Assembly: GCA_038277395.1 (NCBI GenBank)
Contig: CM076189.1
Location: 115,304,252 to 115,368,251 of the forward strand
Origin: Dryocosmus kuriphilus
Lineage: Eukaryota; Arthropoda; Insecta; Hymenoptera; Cynipidae
Direction: 5' to 3'
DNA length: 64,000 nt
Each line of letters opens with the position of its first letter. Positions within the stretch are counted from its first letter, which is position 1. Both the position numbers and the translations under genes were made by a program. Below the pieces are notes generated by a model. That model had not been told where the DNA came from, made no database searches, and saw nothing but the letters and a program-made list of their open reading frames with translations. Positions 55,940 through 64,000 of this stretch are shown here, in pieces.

Positions 55940-58070
55940 GTAACGAAAGAAAAACCTTTAAACCCTTAAAAACATTTAAATCTCTTAAAACCCTTCACAC
56001 GTCTCAAACTGATGACATCCGCTAAAACTTTAAGAACCTTAAAATCCCTGAATCCCTTAAATTCCTTAAAACACTTAAGATACTGAAACCATTCAATGTC
56101 TTGCATTCCTTTAAACTGCTTTAATCCCATAAAATGCATCAATACCTCAAACTCCGTTAGACCCCTTAAAATTCCTTAACATATCTTAGAATTTCTCAAA
56201 TCCTTTAAATCCCTTAAAATGCCCTAAAGAACTTCAAATGCTTTAAAACCCTTAAAACCATAAAAATCTCTACATGCCTTAAAACTCTTAAACTCCTTAA
56301 AATTCCTTGAAGTCATTAAAAACAGTTAAAAACGCTTAAAATCATTTAAATATCTTATATCCTTTAAAATACTGCAAATCCTATATAATCCTGTGAAACA
56401 CTTAAGATCCATTAAACACCTTAATATTTTTACAATCTTTTAACACCCTCTAGAATATCTTAAAACCCCTCAAATATCTTAAAAACTTTAAAAAATTTTA
56501 AAAACCAATAAAATTCCTTTAAAACCTTAAAATATCTTGAAACCATTAAACCGTCAAAATGCCTTAATTCCTCTAATCCCTCTGAGTCTGTCAATTCTGA
56601 TTGAATTTTCAAAGCTACTGCTTTCAGTTTTTTACAATATCGAATACTTAAAATCACCTAAAATCCCATTAGGTCACAAAAAAATTAAATGCCTTTAAAA
56701 ACCTTAAGATCAATGAAACGCGTAAAATCCGTTAAAAATTTTAAACACTTAAATGCTTTAGAAACTTTAAATACCTTAAAACGGTTAAAACCCTTAGGGT
56801 CCCTTAAAACATTCAGACCCTGTAAAGCACTTAAATCACTTAAGACCACCGTAACCTTTAAAATCCTAAAATACATTATAAGTTCTATAATACCTTAAAA
56901 CCCCTTAAAATCTTTACAAACCTCTAAAATTCTTTAAAACTATAAAATGCTAAAATTATTCAAGTCACTTCAATAACTTAAACCTCTGAATTCCTTTAAA
57001 ATAGTTTGATCACTTAAAATTCTTTAAAGCACTTAAAACTCTTTAAAATCTCTTAAAACCCCTTATATACTTTAAGTCCTTTAAAACTTCCGAAAAAATT
57101 AAAAATTCCTTAAAATAATTTGACTTCCTCCAAACCTTAAAATCCCTTCAATTCACTTAATCCCTTAAAATTTAAAACTCTCGTAATCAAAGAAAATTCT
57201 TAAATGCCTTAAAAATCACTTTAAATCCATCAAAACGCCTTTAATATCCTATAAACACACACAAAACGTTTTAAAACCTAAAAAGCACTTAAAACTCCTA
57301 AAACCCCTTAAATCTTTTAAGTCCCTTAAAAGTACTTAAAACTTTAAGTTACCTTAAGTTACCTTAAAATCACTTAAATTTTTTTAATCCCTTAAAACAT
57401 TAAAACCCTTAAATTCCTAAAAATCCCTAAAAGCCTCAAACCATTTAAACTCATTTAAATACTTAAAACCCTTAAAATCATTTAAACAACCTAAAACAAC
57501 TAAATAGCCTTAAATAACTTACACCGCTCAAAATAAAAAAAATCTCTTATTGTTCCTTAAAACACTGCGAATCTCTTAAATCCTTTAAAATGCCTTAAAA
57601 TTAATTAAACTGCTGAAACAGTTTAAATTTATTAAAATAACTTAAAATTTCGAAATGTTAAAACCCATAAAATCCTAAAAATCTCTAATTCCTCATAACA
57701 TTTAAAGCTCTTAATACCATTTTAACCGGTTAAACACTTCAAGTCCCTTGAAACACCTAAAAGGCATTAAGTATACAAGCCCTTAAATACATCCACACCC
57801 TTAAAATTTCTTAGAATTATTTAAAAACCTGGAGAACCCTTAATGTTCTTAAAATCCTTTAAACCCCTTAAACCTCATTGAAACTTCTTAAAAGCCTTAA
57901 GATCCCTTAAAAATCTTTCAAATCCCATAAGCACACCTAAAATCCTTTAAAACCCTTAGACGCCTTTAAAGTCTCTTAAAACCTCAGGAATCGATTAATA
58001 TGACCCAAATTCCTTAAAAATCCATAAATTTCTTTAAAATTTTTTAAGTCACAGATGACTCCTAAAAATT
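55940..58070. repeat. CCCTTAAAATCC satellite
   Basis: About 2.1 kb of units around CCCTTAAAAC/ATCCCTTAAA, again about 10-12 bases. One word that does not fit the satellite, AAAGCTACTGCTTTCAGTTT then TTTACA (56,611-56,637), recurs at 58,551-58,577. A second satellite tract follows at 59,455. Confidence 0.85.
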
Positions 58071-58089
58071 TCTATTCCATATAAAACAA

Positions 58090-58540
58090 CTAAATGTCAC
58101 CATTAAAGTCACGATTATAGTAGGAATTATAAAATTAATGAAAGATGGTAGTTCTGGAAAATAAGAATTATCCCAAATAGAAATTCCGAATACTTAAAGC
58201 TATGACAAACGATAACTTAGAAAAATCAAATTATGGCAAATGGTAATTCAGGAAAATGAAAATTATGTTAAATGATAATGCGTTAGAATTAATGTTAGAC
58301 CAAATGAAATTCTGGTAAACTGGATAATAGGGAAAATAAAATGTGGGGAATATTCATGCGCCGCAAAGATAATAATTTAAAGACTAAAGAAAATTCATAA
58401 CCATTCTTGAGAAATTAATTGAATTTGAGAGAAATCCAGTAAATTAGAGAATTGGGGAGATTAACGAAATTCGAAAGGAACAAATATTTTTATTCTTCCT
58501 CGTTGGGAAGTGTTATAATTTGGCATTTTTTAAATTCCAG
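58090..58540. repeat. reverse-oriented 32-bp array and AT-rich remainder
   Basis: Units such as GATAACTTAGAAAAATCAAAT and GGTAATTCAGGAAAATGAAA are the reverse complement of the array at 2,560-2,825. From 58,335 to 58,540 the repeat fades into AT-rich DNA. Confidence 0.45.
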
Positions 58541-58765
58541 TTCAATCGTTAAAGCTACTGCTTTGAGTTTCTTACATTTTTGAAGTTTCAAATTACATAA
58601 TTTCATGATTGCACCAAAAATGAGTCTCAATACGAAACAAAATAAAAATAAACTGAAAATAAAGTAAAGGTTGCACTGAAAATCAAATGAAGTGAAAATG
58701 ACTTCTCACAATTATGTAAGAAAGACTTTGAATTAGTTTTGCATATAAGAGTTAACCAATTAATT

Positions 58766-58783
58766 CCCCCCCCCCCCCCCCCC
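58766..58783. repeat. 18-base C run (G run on the minus strand)
   Basis: An uninterrupted run of C. On the minus strand it is a G run starting 12 bases after the first base of the donor GTAAGT of the exon at 58,796, thus inside the proposed intron. Confidence 0.95.
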
Positions 58784-58795
58784 ACATTTACTTAC

Positions 58796-58843
58796 CAATA
58801 CGATTGGATTTGCGCGGTCTTCCAGGTAGACCTGCAGGCAGAG
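58796..58843 (-). CDS. internal exon (36-48 nt) of a putative minus-strand gene
   Basis: Donor GTAAGT is at 58,795-58,790 and the exon leaves in phase 1. The acceptor is either TCTGAAG (exon from 58,843) or CTGCAG (exon from 58,831); both give phase 1 at entry. The coded part is GLPGRPRKSNRI, preceded by ALPA with the longer form. GRPRK resembles an AT-hook core, but one such motif in a short exon is weak evidence, and a secreted protein would not use it on DNA. The frame upstream is open to at least 58,870 (SKSFPAESE). It is homologous to the exon at 55,825 at the DNA level and in the flanks. Further upstream exons must lie beyond 59 kb, and I could not find them. Confidence 0.4.
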
Positions 58844-58924
58844 CTTCAGATTCCGCCGGAAAAGATTTGGAAAAAAAGGCGTTATTTATTATAAAAGGTA
58901 AAAGTAAGGCTAGTGGGTTAGAAA

Positions 58925-59450
58925 GTTTTTGGAGAAAAGATAATGGAAAGTAACATATAAAGTTTACAAATATTTACAGTAAAGACTACATTGGACCTAG
59001 ACTGACTCGAGCCCAGAACCAAAAATTCTGGGAAATCTCGCGATCATTTTTAGTCCAAAAAGATAAAAAATTTTGAGACTCTTTTCGAGGAAAGGTGAAT
59101 TTTTTATATTAATAAAAAGTAAAGATATTTTAAACAAAATTGGGTAAAAGTGGAATCTTATTTACTTAAGCCGTTCAGATTAAACTTCGAAACGTACCCT
59201 AAGAGAGTAATTATTTTTCAAGTATTGAAACCCTGAAATATTTGTGGAAAATGATGAGAAACTGAAGTGAAACAGAAGAAATCAAGGGACGCATTTCCAA
59301 AAGTTTCGCAGATATGGCCCTTAGTTAGGTGTTACATCAGTTCGTTCATAAGAAATAGAATATATTGTTTCAAAAACATTATTCACATAAAAACAATTTC
59401 CGAGGGCCATAACGCCGAAACTTTAAGAGATACATTTGGTTTCTTTTTTG
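58925..59450. other. non-satellite DNA without recognised gene
   Basis: About 500 bases of ordinary composition. A 64-codon plus-strand frame (59,267-59,461) has no recognisable features. Nothing else is seen. Confidence 0.4.
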
Positions 59451-59454
59451 CCAT

Positions 59455-59940
59455 TCAGTGAATTTTACACACTCCAACCCTTCCTCAAACGCCTCAAACC
59501 CATAACATCCACTAAAACTTTAAAACCATTAAAATATTTGAATCCCTTAAATCCCTTCCAACATTTAAGATAGTAAAACCATTCAGATTCTTTCATTCCC
59601 CTAAAGAGCTTAAATTCCCTGAAATGAATTAATGCCTCAAAATTCCATTAAACCTCTTAAAATTCCTTAGAATCCCCTAAAATCATTTAAAACCTTTAAA
59701 ACTTATAAATCGTTTAAATGTCTTAAATCCTTTAGAATCCCTTAAATTTCTTAGAGTATCGTAGAATCCATAAAATCCCTTAATCCTCTTAAACTCTTTT
59801 ATAATCCCTTGAAATCACTTGGAATCCCTTAAAATCTCTAAAATACCTTAAAAGCCTTAAAACTTCTTAAAAAAATTTAAAATACCTTAAAAACCTTAAA
59901 ATGTTTCAAACACAATAATCCGATAGAATGCCTCAATTCC
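59455..59940. repeat. CCCTTAAAATCC satellite, second tract
   Basis: Same units as 55,940-58,070, starting CAAACGCCTCAAACCCATAA, which matches CACACGTCTCAAACTGATGA at 55,997. Confidence 0.75.
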
Positions 59941-60575
59941 TCTGAAATCTTTGAGTCTTTATATTCTGTTGAAGTATTTTAAAGTTTTAGACATCTTGTA
60001 AAGTCTTTTGAAGTCTTTGGAAGTCATTTCAATCCTTATGAAGTCTTTTGAATTCATTTAAAGTCTCTGACGCCTTTGAAGTCTTTTGTACTCTTGCGAA
60101 GTATTTTAAAGTCTTTTGAAGTCTCTCATGTCTGCTGAAAGCGCTGCATGCTTCATGAAGCATTTAAGATCTTATAAAGTCTTATGAAGTCTGTTAAAGT
60201 ATCATCAAATCTTGCGAGGACTTCTGAAGTCTTTTAAAGTTTTTTGAAGACTTTTGAAGACTTTTGATGAGCTTTGAAGTATTTGAAGGCTGTTGAAGTA
60301 TTTTAAAGTCTTTGACCTTTTTTTAAAGGTTTTTGAATTCTTTTAATGTGCTTTGAAAATGTAATGAAATGATAATTACCCTAAAAATTAAATTAAATTA
60401 AAATGATACTCAAAATGAAATAAAATAGAAATGACAAAGAAAAGAGGATGAAATAAAAATTGTATTAAAAGTTTAATTAAATGAACATGACAATAAAAAT
60501 GAAGTCTTTTGAAGTACTTGGAAGTCATTCCAATTCCCTTGAAGTCTTTTGAATTCCTTTAAAGTCTCTAATTAG
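59940..60575. repeat. TTTTGAAGTCT satellite and GAAAT tract, second set
   Basis: 59,940-60,360 and 60,505-60,570 carry TTTTGAAGTCT units, with an AAATTAAATTAAAATGATAC tract in between. The order copies that of 51.7-55.7 kb. Confidence 0.75.
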
Positions 60576-60985
60576 TCCAGCTAAATTAGATGATTTGTGT
60601 CCCGTTCTCAGAAATAAATCCTACAGCTACCAAAAAAATTAGAGACATTCTCGGGGGCGTCAGGAACAATCCTAGCACAAATTGCACAACGATTTTTGTA
60701 TGCTTCGTTATGGGGGTAGGTGTTTACTTGAAAATTCGTCTTTGTTTTCATTTATGCTTGGATTAATGAAAAAGAGTGCTTCGGAGAGAAAAAGTTTTTA
60801 AACGAAAGCTGTTGAGCGGAAAATTTTCCATAGGAATGTTTAAACGTAATAACACCAAGTTACTTTGTTCATTAGTTTATAAAAAGGTGCCCAGTCCACC
60901 TTTTCGTCTATTGGTCTGCTGAGAGAATAGCAGAATTCTCGTTCATCTACTCTGGTGGCCTTGCAAAGGGCTGGTCTGTTTTCTG
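60575..60985 (+). other. non-repetitive stretch with a possible TATA box
   Basis: TTTATAAAAAGGTGCCCAG at about 60,878 looks like a strong TATA element, followed by non-satellite sequence up to the minisatellite. No ORF follows that I could interpret. Confidence 0.2.
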
Positions 60986-61455
60986 CGTTCTAATGGGGGG
61001 GGGGCAACTTGCACACCCGAACCCTCCTCGTACTGCGTAGAAGAGGGGGGGGGGGGGTGTAGCCCCGAGGAAAATTTGCAGTGTGTTCACTGGTGATGGC
61101 TCCCGGAGTGCATCGACCAATGAAGGTAGTCCAGCTGAGTTCCCGTTTTGCGTTCAAATAGGGGGGGGGGGGGGGGGGGGGGGGGGGTGAGCCCCGGGGA
61201 AGGCCTGCAGTGTATTCACTGGTGATGGCTTCCGGAGGTGATCGAACAATGAAAGCACTGCAGCTGGTTTCCCGTTTTGCGTTCAACAGGGGGGTGAGGC
61301 CCGAAGAGGTCGGCTTCAAAGTACGAACCCTCCTCGTACTGCGTTCAAGTGGTGGGTGAGCCCCGTGGAAGAGCTGCAGTGTGTTCACTTGTGATGGCTC
61401 CCTCTGGATATCGACCAATAAAGGCCCTCCAGTGGTTTTCCCATTTTGCGTTTAA
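60986..61455. repeat. G-rich minisatellite, about 3.5 units
   Basis: Units of about 120-170 bases contain a G run, GTGAGCCCCG(A/G)GGAA, CTGCAGTGTGTTCACTGGTG, ATGGCTCCCGGAG, TCGACCAATGAAGG and TTCCCGTTTTGCGTTCAA. Starts of the G runs are about 60,995, 61,027, 61,161 and 61,290. The run at 61,161-61,187 has 27 G. Open minus-strand frames here (proline runs) are by-products. Confidence 0.8.
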
Positions 61456-62290
61456 CAATATCAGTTTGAATAGATCTTAAAAGAGCTGTCGCACAAGAAT
61501 TATTCGCGCTTAGACACTTCACTAATTGACTGTTTCACTGATGCATACACAAAAAAAGAAAGCACTGGAGAAATCCTGGATGAGTATGAACAAACAGCTT
61601 TCTTCGTCAGGTCAAGAGTGAAGCTGTGACGTCTGGAAGTTTCGGGGAGCTTTCGACGCTAGAGATGATGTTGGTTACGCGTCGAATCATTGAGCGATCA
61701 ATGCGGATTGACGCGTCCAGATCCTAATGCAGGCTATGTCCAAAAAAGGGAAACAGTGTTCGCGGAAGCACGTGTAGGTGCGTTGCTGTTTCCCCGGTCA
61801 AATGCCTCGATCGAAAAAAAAAGAAAGGAAGTGGGATTGGGGGTCCCCAGCCATCGCCCCCTTCTGTGAGATCAAATGCACGCCGGTGGGCGGTGGGGGC
61901 GCGGCGAAGACGTGACACCCGCGCATTCGCGGTGGTTGACCTCCCAGAAGAATGATACTAAATGGAAGGAATTGTTGCGCAGTACTCCTTTGGGCATTGC
62001 TACACAATCTGAGAGAAATCTGACATGGCAGAGAGTAGAAGGGACGTTAATGTGCGGAAAAATCCCTCAAGAAGGGAAAAAACCACAATAATCTATGATA
62101 TTGTTTTATGTTTTAGAAGTAAAGAAAAGGAAAGGAGAGGGTTTACTACGTCAAAAGTAAAGGTTGCAGCCAGGTCTAGGGCGACAGGTCGACGCAGCAT
62201 CGAGGCAAGTCTCAGGCTGCGTCAACCCCACACCAACAGTTTGGGTGACTTATTTCATGAGAAAGTCTTTTGTCATCGCATGCTTGCGAA
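61455..62290. other. unassigned GC-richer DNA
   Basis: About 830 bases of higher complexity, with short open frames on both strands (for example 62,025-62,315, plus) but nothing I recognise. It may belong to an element that contains the minisatellite. Confidence 0.3.
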
Positions 62291-62728
62291 GTGGGTCACA
62301 GTTATGTTTCCCTAAGGAGTAAATATATTCAAAGGGCGATAATAAAGCACAAGCATAGAATTTAGTATCATTTTCTTTAGTATAATCTGAAATATAAGGT
62401 AGCTAAAATTCTTTATGTAAAACTGCGTTTTTTGTCTACCTGGGTGCCTTGGTGATGCGCCTGAGAAATTTGTTTTAAATTATCTGGATCTGATTAATAT
62501 TACTTTTTGACGCACCACCCCAGATTGTACAGGCGTAGGTTATAATAGATCGTATAAACATTTTATGGATTATGATCGCATGGTCAGGTTTTAGACTTGA
62601 ATGTCGACTGACAATAGGATGTAGGCGCGAGATAACCCCGAGAGATTTTCCTTTAGTGTCCTGAATGTGTTCTTTCCAATTGAGGCGTTTATGGACCTTA
62701 CCTCCTAAGTATTTTACGGGGGTCGGAT
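62290..62728 (-). pseudogene. Jockey-like LINE, C-terminal RT fragment
   Basis: The minus strand reads VKYLGGKVHKRLNWKEHIQD, then SRHSSLKPDHAIIIHKMF and IRSIITYACTIWGGASKSN, then NKFLRRITKAPR, stop, TKNAVLHKEF. This is the thumb and C-terminal end of a Jockey-type RT, with stops. The upstream RT part is missing here and reappears only as its beginning at 63,535-64,000. Confidence 0.75.
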
Positions 62729-62740
62729 ATTATATTATAT

Positions 62741-62772
<32 letters not shown>

Positions 62773-62786
62773 ATATATATATATAC
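62728..62786. repeat. TA microsatellite
   Basis: Interrupted TA/TATATAT tract between the LINE fragment and the Tc1-like remnant. Confidence 0.9.
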
Positions 62787-62868
62787 CGGGCGGCGAGAAG
62801 CATCCCTAAACATGAACCTTTATGGGGTGTTTAACAGTTCGCTTGAGGAACCGCTCACCACAGCCTGA

Positions 62869-63386
62869 TCAGGCACGTTTTATGGGAACCCATGCCCAAA
62901 AGGACGCTTCGTCGGAGAAAATTACATTTGACCAATCGTTATCATTATTTTCCGTAGCCAATTCCAAGCGTTTTTGCATGTGAACCTCTGAGAGCAGGGG
63001 TTTCAGCCTCGTGCTACGGTACTGCACTTTTGTCTCAGCTAATCTGCATCTTATGATGTTTGCGCTAACGTCTGTTCCCTTCGACGCTAGCTTAGCTTTG
63101 GCTTCGCGCAGCCGCAGAGCTGTGTTGCGCTTGAACATTGCGATGATCGCCTTATCCACCTTAATCGAAGTTGCTCGCATTTCTCCTCTTCCCGGCAGAT
63201 CGTCTACTGTTTTTGTGTCCCTATACCACTCCGCTCACGTTTGCACGAAATGCATAAACTTTTTAAGCACTTTAACAGCTCCTGAGTACGAAAGATGTGG
63301 TCGTGTTTATTGGTGCACAAAAACACAGCCTCAAAATGTTTAGCGTATACAGCACTCATTGCAAAACTTTGTGCAATATCTGACAC
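62869..63386 (-). mobile_element. Tc1-like transposase remnant
   Basis: The second piece (63,180-62,869) shows a helix-turn-helix-type part (VDKAIIAMFKRNTALRLREA, SANIIRCRLAETKVQYR) and the start of the catalytic domain with VIFSDEASFW, carrying the first Asp of the DDE triad (residue 90). The upstream piece (63,386-63,204) is in another frame and less clear. The rest of the catalytic domain is absent: the frame ends near 62,869 and the TA tract follows. No terminal inverted repeats were found. Confidence 0.75.
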
Positions 63387-63534
63387 TTCGAACGAGAATG
63401 AAGCGAATCACCGGTTCCGCTTTAGCTTTTCAAAATTACAGTCAGGCCAAAAACGAAAGGAAAAAAGATCTTTGAAACTTTTCGAGAAAACGCGTAACTT
63501 TTCTTGTGGAACAGACTGTAATAGCAAGTAGAGT

Positions 63535-64000
63535 GAGGCAAGATATAGGAAGCTTTTTAAGAGCTAGATTTGAAATTGAGTCAGGGCCGAGCGCTTTATA
63601 GTTTTGAGTAGTTTTAATCTGTTTGGTTATTTATTTTACGGTTATTTTCTTGAAATTATCAGTACTGGGGTTTTGAGGTACTCGGAAACAACTTTTTCAC
63701 ATTCAGTGATATGTTGCAGGTCTGATGGTTCATCATGTGGCGAGAAGTCACTTTCATAATTATCTGCTAGTAGGTTCGCTTTATCACTGGAAGAAAGTAC
63801 AAAGGTTTAATCGGATTTTTTGGGAGGGGTAATATTAGTTCGCGGTTTTGTAAGAGCCTTCGTCATGCGCCAAATAGAGTTGTCTTTGATCTCTATCTTT
63901 CCGACTACTGTATTCCAATTATTGCACCTGTGTTCAATTGCTTTTACAGCAATGGTTTTTCGAAGATGGTTAATCGTATTTTTTATAATGGGGTTTTTAG
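63535..64000 (-). pseudogene. Jockey-like LINE, linker and start of RT
   Basis: From the window edge, the minus strand reads NTINHLRKTIAVKAIEHRCN, DNSIWRMTKALTKPRTN and PPKKSD, a stop, then LSSSDKANLLADNYESDFSP and finally KALGPDSISNLALKKLP, the first RT motif (usually KAPGPDGI). It is cut off there; the RT core is missing, replaced by the Tc1-like remnant and TA tract. The element continues beyond the right edge. Confidence 0.7.

Noticed and set aside
57500..57530. Donor-like ACTTAC word within the CCCTTAAAATCC satellite
   Set aside because: A one-base variant of the satellite unit without an adjacent open, non-repetitive segment.
60990..61418. 142-codon minus-strand frame with proline runs
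   Set aside because: The proline runs come from G runs of the minisatellite on the other strand; the rest repeats with the units.

Overview
The window is animal, most likely arthropod, repeat-rich DNA. It is AT-rich, has no operons, ribosome-binding-site-led genes or RNA genes that I can see, and is dominated by decayed transposable elements, degenerate short-period satellites and microsatellites. The mix (a Ty3/gypsy element, I/LOA-like and other APE-type LINEs, a Jockey-like LINE, a Tc1-like transposase, fold-back elements) suits an insect genome; I cannot name the order from sequence alone.

Layout. 1-4.0 kb: two repeat modules, A (about 154-bp tandem units plus a small D/N-rich ORF) and B (a 400-500 bp fold-back palindrome), with TA microsatellites. 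4.1-8.76 kb: degenerate satellites. 8.86-8.92 kb, minus strand: a probable first coding exon with a signal peptide. 9.92-25.05 kb: one LTR retrotransposon on the minus strand, bounded by TG...CA, 3.1-kb LTRs and a 4-bp target duplication (GTAA); its 3' LTR is interrupted by a 3.9-kb DNA transposon whose 0.6-kb inverted ends are built from 121-bp tandem units and which carries a 614-codon ORF broken by one in-frame TGA. 26.27-31.20 kb: a full-length LINE with endonuclease, RT and RNase H on the minus strand, with a 13-bp target duplication. 31.3-36.5 kb: more A and B modules, including a 2.4-kb head-to-head inverted pair of A, then a small element with terminal inverted repeats. 36.46-40.74 kb (minus) and 44.82-49.68 kb (plus): two copies of a second LINE family; the plus copy has a 15-bp target duplication. 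40.7-60.6 kb: a succession of satellites, each built on a 10-12 base monomer.

The most interesting host signal is a putative minus-strand gene embedded in the satellites. A 328-nt terminal coding exon at 51.2-51.5 kb, a 79-nt exon at 55.8-55.9 kb and a 36-48 nt exon at 58.8 kb have splice sites whose phases agree at both junctions, so the introns (about 4.3 and 2.9 kb) are almost pure satellite. The 55.8- and 58.8-kb exons lie in duplicated blocks of about 0.3 kb. The signal-peptide exon at 8.86 kb ends at a donor with the same sequence context (TATTC/GTAAGT) and the same phase class, which suggests a related secreted-protein gene whose remaining exons I cannot find.

The right end (61-64 kb) holds a G-rich minisatellite with a 27-base G run, a Tc1-like transposase remnant and two pieces of a Jockey-like LINE.
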